From positions 9,650,178 to 9,714,177 of the forward strand of contig NC_087158.1 of NCBI RefSeq assembly GCF_035594125.1: a DNA stretch of 64,000 bases, given 5' to 3'. The notes beneath the pieces are model-generated. The model saw only the letters and a list, made by a program, of their open reading frames with translations, was not told where the DNA came from and did not search any database. Both the position numbers and the translations under genes were made by a program. Within the stretch, counting starts at the first letter, position 1; the number at the start of each line of letters is the position of its first letter. Source of the stretch: Scylla paramamosain. Its lineage: Eukaryota; Arthropoda; Malacostraca; Decapoda; Portunidae. Shown here in pieces: positions 42,720 to 54,545 of the stretch.

Positions 42720-44054
42720 GTCTTTCAGTTTCCCCATATAGGGTACTTTCCATGCACTTTGGCGGTTTTGTATGTAACAAGCCCAAAACACTCAAAATTC
42801 TGTGTCTCCATAAAGGGTGTTTTGCCAGCGTTTTAGACTTTTAGTCCGTAATATTCTCAAAAACACTCAAAAGACACGTTTTTAGTAGGGTGCTTTCCAT
42901 GCTTTTTAGCGTTTTGGTGCCTATTACGCAAAAAAAAAAAAAAAAGAATAAATAAATAAATAAAATTAAAAGACACGTTTCTGGTAATGTCGTTTGGTTT
43001 TTAGTAAAGTTATTGTGTTTTTTAATAAAAGATGTTTTACCTGCGTTGTAGCGTTCTGGTACGTAAGTACCTCAAAAACACTCAAAAGACACGTTTTTCA
43101 TAATGTTTTGTTTTCCCATATAGGGTGCTTTCCATGAGTTTTAGCGCTCATAAATTCTCCAAACACACTTTTCTGGAAATTTCATTTTTTTTTTTCTTAT
43201 ATAGGGTGCTTTGCATGTATGTTGGCGTTTTGGTAATGTTCTATTTCTCCATATAGAGCGCTATTCATACGTTTTAGCGTTTTGGTACCTAAGAAGCTCA
43301 AAAACACTCATAATACACGTATCTCGTAATGTCCTTCCCTTTCCCTATTCACTGCATTTTGCATGCATTATGGCGTTTTTATACGTAACAAACTAAAAAA
43401 AACTCATAATACTTCTTTTAGGTAATGTCATCTTTTTTGTCCATAAAAGGTATTTTACATGCGTTTTAGCGTTTTGGTAGATAAGTAGCTCAAAACACTG
43501 AAAAGGGAAGTTTTTGGTAATGTTTTGTTTTCTATATGGGGTGTTTTCCATATATTTTAGCGTTATGGTACCTAGCCTACACATAAGCATTGAAAAGACA
43601 TTTCTCTGGATTTTGAAGGTTTGGAACCTTACAATATGAAATACACTTAAAATACACATTTTTAGTAATGTTGTTCTGTTTCTCCAGTTATTGCTATTTC
43701 TCCAACTAGTGATCTTCATGATTTCTTTTTTCGAATTTTGGTACCAAAAAGATGAAAAACATTCATAACACACGTTTCTCTTAGTGTACTTTCGTTTCGC
43801 AATATAGGGTACTTTTAATACATTTAGGCGTTTTTCTCCGTAACCTGCTCAAAACACTCAAAATTCTTTTTTTTTTTTTTGTGTAATGTTATTGTGTTTG
43901 TCAATAAAGAGTGTTTTGAATGCGTTTCTAGAGTTTTTGGTATATAAGTAACTCAAAAACATTCAAAAGACAAGTTCTTGGTAATGATTTTTTCTTTTCC
44001 CATAAAGTTTTTTTTCCCATACTTTTTTAGCGTTTTGGTGCCTAAGACGTTCAT

Positions 44055-44056
<2 letters not shown>

Positions 44057-44099
<43 letters not shown>
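44057..44099. repeat. (AC)n microsatellite
   Basis: About 43 bp of AC after gttcataaac, at the acac position of the satellite unit. Confidence 0.95.
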
Positions 44100-44103
<4 letters not shown>

Positions 44104-44362
44104 TTCCGGTAATGTCCTTTCGTTTCCCCATGCAAGGGCTTCGCATGCATTTTAGCGTTTTGGTAGCTAACTGAAAAACACTCAAAATACAGGTTTTTGG
44201 TAATGTTGTTCTGTTTCTCCATATAGAGTGGTAATAAAGAGTTATCGCGATTTGGTACATAAGTAACTCAAAAAACATTCATAATACACGTTTCTCGTAA
44301 TGTCTTTTCGTTTCCCTATATAGGGAACTTTGTATACGTTTTGGCGTTTCCAACGCACCAAA

Positions 44363-44950
44363 CTCTCTAAAAGAGGATGACCAAGACTCAGTAAGTAAAG
44401 CCAGAAAATCACCAGTAGAGCGGCCTTGACGGATCCCACACTGACGAACAGATAGAAGGTTGTGAAGTGATAGATGTTTAAGAATCTTCCTATTGAGAAT
44501 AGATTGAAAAACTTTAGATAGGCAAGAAATGAAAGCAATAGGACTGTAGTTTGAGGGATTAGAACAGTCACCCTTTTTAGGAACAGGCTGAATGTAGGCA
44601 AACTTCCAGCAAGAAGGAAAGATAGATGTTGAAAAACAGAGTTGAAAGAATTTGACTAGGCAAGGTGCAAGCACAGAGGCATCGCTTCGGAGAACAATAG
44701 CAGGGACCCCATCAGGTCCATAAGCCCTCCGAGGGTTTAGGCCAGCGAGGGCATGGAAAACATCATTGCGAAGAATTTTGATAAGTAGCATGAAGTAGTC
44801 AGAGGGTGGAGGAGAGGGAGGAACATGCCCTGAAGCGTCCAAAGGTAGAGTTTTCAGCAAAGGTTTGAGCGGAGATTTCAACTTTAGAGATAGATGTGAT
44901 AGCATTGGTGCCATCTGGTTTAAATAAAAGAGGGAAAGAAGAAGAAGCAA
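44363..44950 (-). mobile_element. LINE-B copy 3, internal RT fragment lacking both ends
   Basis: The 588-bp fragment covers the middle of LINE-B, from FASSSFPPL/LFQ-like sequence (44950) to WSSSFRE (44363), and includes AYGPDGVPAIVL and AYIQPVPKKGDCSNPSNY. Frameshifts near 44838 and 44400-44600 break the frame. The 3' UTR, tail and C-terminal region are missing, which target-primed insertion does not produce, so later deletion or satellite recombination must have cut it. Confidence 0.88.
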
Positions 44951-44956
44951 AAACAT

Positions 44957-46975
44957 TTTCTACGTCACACTCTCAAAAACGCTCAAAATACACTTTTTTT
45001 TTTCTTTTGGTAAAATTATTGTTTTTCTCCATAAATGGTGTTTTACATGCGTTTTAGTATTTTCGTGCTTAAGTACCTTAAAAACACTCAAAAGACACAT
45101 TTTTGGTAATGTATTGTTTTATCATATAATTTGCTTTCCACTCTATTTAAAATTTTAGTGCCTAACAAGCTCATAGACTATCAAAAGACACTTTCCTAGA
45201 AATATCGTTTCCTTTCCCCATATAGGGTGGTTTACATCCATTTTGGCGTTTTGGTACCTAACAATATGAAAACACTTAAAATATACGTTATTGGGAATGT
45301 TCTTTTTCTCAATATAGAATGCTAGTCATGAGTTTTAGCGTTTTCGTGCCTAAGAAGCTTTTTAAAAAACACATAATACACGTTGTTCGTAATCTCTTTT
45401 CGTTTTCTCATATGTGGTAATTTTTGGGCATTTTGCGTTTTTGTACATAACAAACTCAAAACACTCAAAATACTTGTTTTTTTATAATGTTATTATGTTT
45501 GTCCATGGAGTGTTTTCCATGCGTTTTATCGTTTTAGTACGTAAGTTGCTCAAACTCTGAAAAAAAGACGTTTTTCGTAATGTTCTTTCATTTTCCAATA
45601 TAGAGTGTTTTTCATGATGTTTAACGTTATGATGCCTAACAGAATCATCTATACTAAAAAATATATGAAATACACTCAATATACACATTTTTTTTGTAAT
45701 GTTCTTTTTCTCCATAAAGAGTTCATGCGTTTAAGCATTCTGATACCTAAAAATCTCAGAAACACTAATAATACACGTCACTCGTAACGTCCTTTTCTTT
45801 CCTTATATAATGTATTTTGAATACATTTTGGTGTTTTTATACGTAACAAGCTCAAAAACACTCAAAATGCTTGTTTTTATTAAAGTTATTGTGTGTTTCC
45901 ATGAAGGGTGTTTTGCATGAGTTTTAGCGTTTTGGTATGTAAAAAGCTGTAAAACACTCAAAGACACGTTTTGGTAAAATTGTTTTATATTCCCATGTAG
46001 GGTGCTTTCCATGCCATTTAGCGTTTTTGTGGCAAGCATGCAGAAAATAATAAAAAAAGATACGTTTCTTGCAATGTCGTTTCGTTTCTTTATGTAAGAA
46101 GGGACTTTACATGCATTTTTGCCTTTTGGTAGGTAAAATGTTGAAAAAATAATACTCTCCTAATGAAAGTTTCTCGTAATGTCTTTTCGTTTCCCTTTAT
46201 AGAGTTAATTTATGCAATTTTGGTTCTTACTGCGCAACACGCTAAAAACCGCTGAAAATACAAGTTTTTGGTAGTTGTATTTCTCTAAAAAGGGTGTTTT
46301 GTATGCGTTTTAGCATTTTCATACGTAAGTAGCTCAAAAACACTCAGAAAACACGTTTTTGGTAATATTGTTTTCTTTTCCCACTTATGGTGCTTTCCAC
46401 GCTTTTTATCGTTTTGGTGCCTAGAACGCTCATAGACACTCAAAAAAACACGTTTCCACTCGTAAATGTGGTGCTTTCCTTGCATTTTTGGGGTTTTGGT
46501 ACTTAACAATATGAATTACAGTCAAAATACATACGAGTATTTTTGGTGATGTTCTCTTTCTCCATATACAGCGCTATTCATGCATTTTCGCGTTTTGCAA
46601 CCTAAGAAACTCAAAACACTTATAATACACATTCCTCGTAATGTATTTTTTTTGTTTTCACATATTAGGTACTTTGCATGTATTTTCGCATTAATATACG
46701 TAACAAGCTCAAAACATTTATAATACACGTTTTTGGTGAAGTTACTGTGTTTCTCGATAAAGGCTGTTTTGCATTCGCTTTAGTGTTTTCGTACTTAAAT
46801 AGCTCAAAAACACTTAAAATATATGTTTTTTGGTAAAATTGTTTTATTTTCCCATATAGGATACTTTCTATTCTCTTTAGCATTTTTATGCCTCACAAGC
46901 CCATAAACACCTAAAAGACACGTTTCTGGTGCTTTTCGTGGATTTTGGCGTTTTAGTACTTAATCGTATGAAATA
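44957..46975 (+). repeat. Segmental duplication S, copy 2
   Basis: Matches 32130-33218 over its first ~1.1 kb. It matches 47308-50276 further, including private variants ggttcttactgc, acgctgaaaaccactgaaaa-like, cgtttccactcg with aaatgtggtgctttcc, and attaatatacgtaac. Relative to copy 3 it lacks ~290 bp (about three units) after ccttttggtaggtaa. Confidence 0.82.
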
Positions 46976-47436
46976 CATTGTAAATACACTTCTTAAGTAA
47001 TATTCTTCTGTTTCTTTAAATAAAGTGCTATTCATCCTTTTTTTTTTTAGTTTTGGTACTTAAGAAGTTCAAAAACACTGTCTTAATGTCTTTTTGTTTC
47101 CCCATATAGAGTTTTTTTTTGCATGTATTTTGGTGTTTTTGTACGTAACAGGCTCAAAAACACTCAAAATACTTGTTTTGGTAATGTTATTCTATTTCTT
47201 TATAAAGGCTGTTTTGCATGCGTCTTAGCGTTTTGGTTCGTAAGTAGTTGAAAACACTAAAAACACACTTTATGGTAATGATGTTTTGTTTCCCATAGAG
47301 GAGGCTTTCGTACCTAAGAAGCTTTTAAAAAACACATAATACACGTTCTTCGGAATGTCTTTTCGTTTTCCCGTATATGGTAATTTTCGTGCATTTGGCG
47401 TTTTTGTACATAACAAACTCAAAAAACACTCAAAAT

Positions 47437-47440
47437 ATTT
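47437..47440. repeat. 4-bp target duplication ATTT, left
   Basis: ATTT precedes the terminal GAGG and is repeated at 48477-48480. Empty-site comparison with 45470 (aatacttg) and 32635 supports duplication of this word. Confidence 0.75.
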
Positions 47441-47470
47441 GAGGCGCGCGGTGCAACAACGACGTAACCG
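47441..47470 (+). repeat. Terminal inverted repeat, left
   Basis: 30 bp starting GAGGCGCGCGGTGCAACAAC. Beyond it both ends continue with loosely mirrored sequence (gaaattt and gaaatgg). Confidence 0.88.
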
Positions 47471-47632
47471 TGAAATTTGAGATTTCGTGTTTTTGCCTGC
47501 TCCGTGTGGTAGAAGGGTGTAAAAGTCTCGTGGTGATGTCGGCCAAGTCATATTCGACCATCTAAGCACCTGTACTAAGGCTCAAAGTCGAGCGTAGTGC
47601 GGAGAAAATTTCTCTGGACTAACATCTCGAAA

Positions 47633-47654
47633 GCGGTACAACAACGACGCAACC
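47633..47654 (+). repeat. Subterminal copy of the TIR core
   Basis: A 22-bp match to 47448-47469 with two differences, in direct orientation, about 185 bp inward. Repeated cores of this type often are transposase binding sites, which is an inference here. Confidence 0.75.
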
Positions 47655-47684
47655 TGCTCCTCCCAGCCTCACGTGCGTATGGCC

Positions 47685-47760
47685 AATCAGCGGCGCGGTT
47701 GCAGCCGCCCGGCGCGGGCGAGCCAATCACAGCACCGCTGCCATGTTTACCAGCGCCGTT
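47685..47760 (+). promoter_or_regulatory. CpG-rich, CCAAT-box promoter-like region of the transposon
   Basis: Two CCAAT boxes in ccaatca context (47693-47697 and 47723-47727) lie in GC/CpG-rich sequence 134-170 bases before the ATG at 47861. No TATA box is evident. It resembles a CpG-type promoter driving the lost transposase gene. Confidence 0.5.
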
Positions 47761-47860
47761 GCCATGGTGACAACACACTCACCATGTGCTCATCCACTCT
47801 GCCCTTTAACACGCCCGAGCACAGACGCACGCTACCTTTCTCGTGACTCTTTACGCAACT

Positions 47861-47932
47861 ATGGCTTCTCCCAGCACTTCTACCTCCGTTCCTGCCGTGG
47901 AAGAGCGTCCTGAAGCCAACCATATTCATTGA
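47861..47932 (+). pseudogene. Short ORF, likely transposase N-terminus
   Basis: ATG at 47861 opens 23 codons (MASPSTSTSVPAVEERPEAN then HIH and a stop at 47930-47932). It follows the promoter-like segment, and an A-run (47936-47957) follows. A Ser/Thr-rich start like this suits the beginning of a larger protein whose remainder was deleted. Too short to identify. Confidence 0.4.
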
Positions 47933-48261
47933 ATACAAAAAAAAAAAAAAAAAAAAATTCGTTTCTTCATAATGTTCTTGACATAGCGGCTTTCCATTAA
48001 TACTTACCAGAATGCATGCACAAACATAAAATTATCAGCATTACACACTGTTAGTCATAGCAGGACGTCAAAGTTATGGTAGGAGTAATAACGTGCCGGT
48101 AATGAGTAAGTTTTATTTTTTACGCTCGGAAAAAAATTCATAAAAAAATTATTTATGTACCAATCTTCATGAAACTTTCACCTAATACTATGTGTAATAG
48201 GCTCTAACACATTATTAACAAATGAAAACAATATCGGGAAAAAAAATTATTACCTACGGTA

Positions 48262-48281
48262 TACGCGTTAATTAACGCGTA
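48262..48281. repeat. Perfect 20-bp palindrome in the transposon
   Basis: TACGCGTTAATTAACGCGTA reads the same on both strands without a loop. It lies ~195 bp inside the right end. Confidence 0.85.
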
Positions 48282-48446
48282 AGTCATCCACCCAAAATCG
48301 TCACCTATCACTTCGAAACCTACATCCCCAAACAGAACTACCCAAGACCTTTCAAATGATGTATAATACTTACTTATTTAAGGGTATCCTATTGTGCGCA
48401 ATCAGTGTTTAACTTTGAGCGCGTTTTTCTCGAAACTTCCATTTCT

Positions 48447-48476
48447 CGGTTACGTCGTTGTTGTACCGCGCGCCTC
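48447..48476 (-). repeat. Terminal inverted repeat, right
   Basis: Complement of 47441-47470 apart from one base (GGTACAAC against GGTGCAAC). Followed by the ATTT duplication at 48477-48480. Confidence 0.88.
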
Positions 48477-50276
48477 ATTTGCTTTTTTTGTAATGTTATC
48501 ATGTTTGTCCATAAAGTGTTTTCCATGTGTTTTATCGTTTTAGTACGTAAGTTGCTCAAACTCTGAAAAAAAGACGTTTTTCGTAATGTTCTTTTATTTT
48601 CCCATATGCTTTTCATGATGTTTAGCGTTATGATGCCTAGCAGAGTCATATATACTCTAAAGATATGTGAAATACACTCAATGTACACACTTTTTTGTAA
48701 TGTTCTTTTTCTCCATAAAGAGTTCTATTCATGCGTCGAAGCATTTTGATACCTAAAAATCTCAGAAACACTAATAATATACGTCTCTCGTAATGCCCTT
48801 TTCTTTCCTTATATAATGTATTTTGAATACATTTTGGTGTTTTTATACGTAACAAGCTCAAAAACACTCAAAATGCTTGTTTTTGTTAAAGTTATTGTGT
48901 GTTTCCATGAAGGGTGTTTTGCATGAGTTTTAGCGTTTTGGTATGTAAAAAACTGTAAAACACTCAAAGACACGTTTTGGTAAAGTTGTTTTATATTCCC
49001 ATGTAGGGTGCTTTCCATGCCATTTAGAGTTTTTGTGGCAAGCATGCAGAAAATAATAAAAAAGATACGTTTCTTGCAATGTCGTTTCGATTCTTTATGT
49101 AAGAAGGGACTTTACATGCTTTTTTGCCTTTTGGTAGGTAAGACGTTGAAAAACAAACAAAATGCATAATATTGTTTTGTATTCCCATGTAAGCTGATTT
49201 CCATGTTTTTTAGCGTTTTGGTGCGTAACACGCTCAAAAATACTAAAAAGACACGTTTTTGGTAAAGTCGCTTCCTTTCCCCAAATAAAAAGGCTTTCCA
49301 TGCATTTTGGCATTTTGGTACCTAAGATATGAAAACACTCATAATACACGTTTTTGGTAATATTTTGTTTCTCCATAAAGACTGCTATTATGCGTTTTAG
49401 CATTTTGGTACCTAAGAAACTAAAAAAAAAATACTCTCATAATGCACGTTTATCGTAACGTCTTTTCGTTTCTCTTTATAGAGTCAATTGCATGCATTTT
49501 GGGTTCTTACTACTTAACACGCTGAAAACCACTGAAAATACAAGTTTTTGGTAAAGTTGTATTTTTCCGAAAAGGGTGTTTTATATGCGTTTTAGCATTT
49601 TCATACGTAAATAGCTCAAAAACACTCAAAAAGACACGTTTTTGGTAATATTGTTTTCTTTTCCCACATAAGGTGCTTTCCAGGCTTTTTAACGTTTTGG
49701 TGTTTAGGACGCTCAAAAACACTCAAAAAACACGTTTCCATTCGCCAAATGTGGTGCTTTCCTTGCATTTTGGGTCTCTGGTGAATTGCAGTCATTCTGT
49801 AATTCTGTAATTTTGACTGTAATTCTGTGAATTACAGTCAAAATACATGTTTTTGGTGATGTTCTCTTTCTCCATATAGAATGCTATTCATGCGTTTTCG
49901 CGTTTGGTACATAAGAAGCTCATAAACACTTATAATACACATTCCTCGTAATGTATTTTCGTTTTCACATATTAGGTACTTTCCATGTATTTTCACATTA
50001 ATATACGTAAAAAGCTCAAAACACTTAAAATACACGTTTTTGGTGAAATTATTGTGTTTCTCGATAAAGGGTGCATTCTTTTTAGCGTTTTCGTACATAA
50101 ATAGCTCAAAAACACTTAAAAAACATGTTTTTTGGTAAAGTTGTTTTATTTTCCCATATAGGATACTTTACCTTTTTTTTGTGCCTCACAAGCTCATAAA
50201 CACCTAAAAGGCACGTTTCTGGAAATGTCGTTTCTTTTCACCATATAGGGTGCTTTTCGTGGATTTTGGCGTTTTA
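48477..50276 (+). repeat. Satellite, forward block
   Basis: Forward units belonging to duplication S copy 3; ends in a D unit (ttttggcgttttag) where the minus-strand CR1 begins. Confidence 0.86.
49815..49839. repeat. Perfect 10-bp-arm hairpin in satellite
   Basis: GACTGTAATT-ctgtg-AATTACAGTC. The duplicate at 46514-46530 has only the right arm (tgaattacagtc), so the left arm and the preceding attctgtaattctgtaa repeats arose after the segmental duplication. Confidence 0.88.
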
Positions 50277-52590
50277 GAACATAAGAACATAAGAACATAA
50301 GAAATAAGGGAAGCTGCAAGAAGCGACCAGGCTTACACGTGGCAGTTCTTGTATGAAATACACCTACCTATTTCCATCTATTATCCCCATCCATAAACCT
50401 GTCTAATCTTCTCTTAAAGCTCTACAGTGTCCTAGCACTAAAAACATGATTACTGAGTCCGTTCCATTCATCTACCACTCTATTTGAGAACCAATTTTTT
50501 CCTATCTCCTTCCTAAACCTAAATTTTTTAAGCTTGAACCCGTTATTTCTTGTTCTATCCTGGTTACTGATCCTAAGAATTTTGCTTACATCTCCCTTGT
50601 TATAACCCTTTTACCACTTAAAGACTTCTATCAGGTCCCCTTTTAACCTACGTCTCTCTAGAGAATGTAAATTTAACAGCTTCAACCTCGCCTCGTAAGG
50701 AACACTCCTCATCCCCTGTAGCCTTTTACTCATTCTCCTCTGTACTGATTCTAATAGACCTATATCTTTCCTGTAATGTGGGGACCAGAACTGCACAGCG
50801 TAGTCTAGATGAAATCTGACCAGCGCCAAGTATAACTTTAATATTACTTCCGGCCTTCTACTTTTAACACTCCTAAAAAATTAATCCTGGTACCCTATTT
50901 GCCCTGTTTCTGGCCTCTATGCATTGTTTCCCAAGACGGAGTTCAGAGCTAACTATAACTCCTAAATCTTTCTCGTACCCTGTACCTACCAGAGTTTGGT
51001 TGTTTAATGTGTACCTACTGTTTGAGTTTCCTCTACCTACGATAAGTACTCGTACTTTACATTTATTGATATTAAATTGCATTTGCCACTTATCCGTCCA
51101 TTCATTCATTCTATCTAAATCTGCCTGCAAGGCGATGGCATCTGATTCTGACCTAATTAATCTACCTATCTTTGTGTCATCCGCAAATTTACTAACATCA
51201 CTACAAATTCCACTATCCAAGTCACTGATATATATTAGAAATAACAATGTCCCTAATATTGATCCCTGTGTCACCCCACTAATTACATGACCCCACTCGG
51301 ATTTCGAGCCGTTTATTACAACTCTTTGTCGCCTGTCATTAAGCCATGACCCTATCCAGCCTAACACCTTTCCATCTATCCCGTGTGCCCTAACCTTTCT
51401 CAGGAACCTTTGATGGGGTACCTTGTCAAATACTTTACTAAAGTACAGATATAAAATATCATTATCTACTGCCTCGTACACTTTACCGTAAAAACTTAAC
51501 AAGTTTGTCAGGTAAGACTTCCCCTTCGTGAAGCCATGCTGTGACTGGTTTATGAAGTTATGTTTGTCTAAATGTTCCCTAATGTTCCTCGTTATTATTG
51601 ACTAATATTTTACCTGCAACTGAAGTTAAGCTGACAGGGCTATAGTTAGACGCTAAAGTTTTATCTCCTTTCTTAAAGATGGGTACTACATTAGCCTGCC
51701 TCCACATTACCGGTACCTCACCCGACTCAAGTGATTTCCTAAAGACAGAAACTAACGGCTCACTAATAATATCTTTGCATTCCTTAAGTACCCTGGGATA
51801 TATTTCATCTGGTCCTGGTGTCTTGAACTTTTTTAGCCTAACTATCTAACTATCTCCTGTTCCACTATCTCCCTAGTTATAGAAATATCTGTCAGCTTCT
51901 CATTCTCATCTGCTCTAAACATCTGTTCACTATCTGGCACATCCTGCATATTTTCCTGGGTGAAGACAGTTAAAAAATACTCATTCAGAAGTTTACTAAT
52001 CTCCCAAGAACTAACCAGCTCCCCATCTGCTGCCTTTAATGGACCTATAGTATCCTTATTCTTCATCTTGTATACCTGATAAAATCCCTTGGGGTCCTTG
52101 GGGTCCGTCTTCGCCTGGCTGGCTGGCCCGTAGCTTTCCTCGTTAACTTCCTAACTGTCCTAACTAATTCATTATATTGTGACCTTAAAACTTCTTCACC
52201 TGCCCTTAATCTCTTATATATACTTCTCTTACGCCCTATATAATGTTTTAACCTAGCAGTCATCCATTTAGGGTAATTTTTCTGTGATCTTATTGCCCTA
52301 TACGGGATATTTGCTAACTGACCTGTATGAACTTTATCTATGAAATATTTATACAATTTATCTACATTTACCTCACCTAATCCCCTCATCTCGGCCCGTG
52401 CCATCCTCTCCACTCCTTCATCTACTCGCCTCGACCTCACCTCTCTCGTTTCAGAATGACCAGACATTCCAACATACTCACACCTATCTCCCCCTCCCTC
52501 TCTCCTCCACTCCTTCCGGACACATCTTCCCTCCTCTTGTCCTCACGCCTTACCTCACCTCTCTCATCCTGCCTTATCTTATCTTATCTT
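50277..52590 (-). mobile_element. CR1 copy 2, 5'-truncated
   Basis: The 3' repeat (CATAAGAA)n at 50277-50312 is the complement of the tail at 12178. The sequence then follows CR1 copy 1 backwards to about 52590, within the purine-rich linker, after which a (TCTTA)n stretch and satellite (aattaaaagagatg) follow. ORF1 and the endonuclease are lost. Confidence 0.92.
50368..52590 (-). pseudogene. CR1 ORF2 remnant (linker + reverse transcriptase), several breaks
   Basis: Minus-strand pieces: 52467-52063 (IRSQKNYPKWMTARLKHYIG), 52066-51842 (LNEYFLTVFTQENMQDVPDS), then a broken RT start (about 51840-51510), 51502-50873 (KVFDKVPHQRFLRKV, KFADDTKIGRL) and 50829-50611 (LDYAVQFWSPHYRKDIGLLE), ending at the same stop as copy 1 (near 50368). 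Frames shift near 52064, 51840, 51600 and 50875, and SGVTQGSILG replaces the usual SGVPQGSVLG, changing a conserved Pro. It keeps the bases that copy 1 lost near 10300 and 10731, so the two copies together show the ancestral frame. Confidence 0.9.
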
Positions 52591-53053
52591 ATAATCAATG
52601 TAAAAATAATTAAAAGAGATGTTTCTGATAATTTCATTTCTTTTCCCCATATAGGGTGTTTTGTGTGCATTTTTGCCGTTTGGTACCTAAGAACGTGAAA
52701 TAAACTCAAAATACATGTTTTTGGTAATACTGGTAAGTTTTACAGAGTTTTGGTACCTAAAAAGCTCAAAAACTCTCATAGTACACGTTTTTCGTAATTT
52801 TTTTTTTTTTCGTTTCCCCATATACGATAATTCCCATGAATTTTTGGCGTTTTTGTACGTAACAAATTCAAAACACTCATTTTTTTAAAAATTATTATTA
52901 TTATAATTTTTTTTTATATATATAATGTTATTTTGATTCTCAGTTAAAAGTGTTTTGTCTACGTTTTAGCGTTTTGATACGTAAGTAGCTAAAAACACTC
53001 AAAAGACATGTTTTTCATAATGTTTTTTATTTCCCATATAGTTTGCTTTGAAT

Positions 53054-53054
<1 letters not shown>

Positions 53055-53089
<35 letters not shown>

Positions 53090-53097
53090 CGTTTTAG
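53055..53097. repeat. Poly-T tract, ~43 bases
   Basis: A T-run replaces the ccatgctttttagcg part of a C unit, so it probably expanded from its ttttt. Confidence 0.95.
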
Positions 53098-54481
53098 TGC
53101 TTAACACGCTCATAAACACTCAAAATCCATGTCTTTAGAAATGTCGATTCCTTTTACCAAAAAGGGTGCTTTGCATGCATTTTGGTGTTATGACACCTGA
53201 CAGAAATACACTCATTATCCACTTTTTTTTTTGTAATGTTGCTTCTTTATATAGAGTGCTATTCATACTTAGTGTTTTGGTATGAAGGAAGTCCAAAACA
53301 CTCAATACACGTTTCTCGTAATGTTTTTTTTTTTGTTTCCCCCATGCAGGTTATTTTGCATGCATTTTGACGTTTTTGTACATAACAGGCATGTTTCTTT
53401 TCCCCATATAGGGTGCTTTACATTTCTTTTGGTGTTTTGGTACCTAACACTGTGAAATACACTGAAAATTCACCTTTTTAGTAAAACATTCAAAAGACAC
53501 GTTTTTGGTAATGTTCTTTTATTTTTTGCATATAAGGTGTTTTCCATGATTTTTAGCGTTTTGGTGCGAAGCACGCACATAAACACTCAAAAGACACGTT
53601 TCAGGAAATCTCGTTTCCTTTCCCCATGCTATGCATATGCTATGCAAGCATTTTGGCACCTAACAATATGAAAAAAAAAAACACTCAATATACATGTTTT
53701 TTTGGGTAAAATTGTTCTGTTTCTTTATAAAGAATGTTATTTAAGCGTTTTAGCGTTTTAGTACCTAAGAAGCTTGAAAAGACTCATGATACATGTTTCT
53801 ATTAATGTCTTTTCCTTTCCCTATATATTGTAATTTACATACATTTGTCGTTTTCGTATGTAAAAAGCTCAAAAACACTTAAAACACTTTTTTTTTTTTT
53901 TAATATTGTTCTCTTTCTTTATAGAGGGTGTTTTCATGCGTTTTAGGGTTTTGGTATATATGAAGCTGAAAACACTCAATTTTTTTTTTTTTTTTTTTTT
54001 TCTATTCCCATATAGGGTGCTTCCATGATTTTTAACCTTTTCGTGCTTAATACTCTCAAAAACACCCAAAAAGACTGGTGATGTCCTTTCGTTTTTTTAT
54101 ATAGAAGGCTTTTGCATACATTTTGGGTTTTTGGTGTATAATAATGTTAAAACACTCAGAATACACGTTTTTTGTAGTGTTCTGTTTCTTAATATAGAGT
54201 GCTATTCAGGCGTTTTAGCGCTTTAGTGCCTAAGAAGCTCTAAACTCTTATAATACATGTTTCTGGTATTTTTTTTTCGTTTCCCTATTAATGGATGTTG
54301 CCATTTTTCTACGTAACAAGCTCAAAAACACTAAAAATGTATAATTTCTTTATGAAGTGTTTTTTTTTTTTTTGTTTTGCATGAGTTTTAGCGTTTTGGT
54401 ACGTCAGTATCTGAAAAACACCTAAAGGAGACGTTTTTGGTGATATTATTTTGTTTTCCTATATAGCCTGCTTTCCATTTC

Positions 54482-54545
54482 TTTATTAATTTATTTTATT
54501 TATTTATTTATTCTATTTACTTATTTATTCATTTATTTTTTTTTT
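54482..54545. repeat. (TTTA)n imperfect microsatellite
   Basis: About 64 bp of TTTA with TTCA and TTAC variants, in the tail half of a C unit. Confidence 0.9.

Larger units (their letters stand above)
42291..44362 (+). repeat. Satellite, forward block
   Basis: Forward units with an (AAAT)n tract at 42330-42383, a similar tract near 42930-42965 and (AC)n at 44057-44099. The block ends at the LINE-B internal fragment (ggcgtttccaacgcaccaaa). Confidence 0.86.
44951..47440 (+). repeat. Satellite, forward block
   Basis: Forward units up to the DNA transposon. Most of it (44957-46975) belongs to segmental duplication S copy 2. No gene is seen. Confidence 0.86.
47441..48476. mobile_element. TIR DNA transposon, internally deleted derivative
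   Basis: The 1036-bp element is bounded by 30-bp inverted repeats (47441-47470 and 48447-48476, one mismatch), starting GAGGCGCGCGGT and ending with its complement, inside a 4-bp ATTT duplication. A third copy of the TIR core (gcggtacaacaacgacgcaa) lies directly oriented at 47633-47654. The left half is GC/CpG-rich and promoter-like and leads to a short ORF; the right half is AT-rich and non-coding. No transposase is present, so it needs an enzyme supplied in trans. GAG-type ends with 4-bp duplications recall Sola elements as I remember them; this assignment is weak. Confidence 0.85.
47308..50276 (+). repeat. Segmental duplication S, copy 3 (contains the TIR transposon)
   Basis: Starts at gtacctaagaagctttt like 45345. 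After removal of the transposon at 47441-48476 plus one ATTT, it continues collinearly with copy 2 to the CR1 insertion at 50277. The transposon is absent from copies 1 and 2, giving two natural empty sites. Confidence 0.82.

Noticed and set aside
44341..44980. Target-site duplication around LINE-B copy 3
   Set aside because: The flanking words ccaacgcaccaaactc and tctacgtcacactctc resemble each other only as two satellite units do, so this is not a convincing duplication.
47575..47778. Minus-strand frames in the TIR transposon
   Set aside because: They run against the promoter-like segment and ATG, and include the TIR-core repeat; no family resemblance is seen.
50919..51290. Plus-strand 123-codon frame
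   Set aside because: Antisense of the CR1 copy 2 RT; the equivalent antisense frame occurs at 11202-11606 in copy 1.
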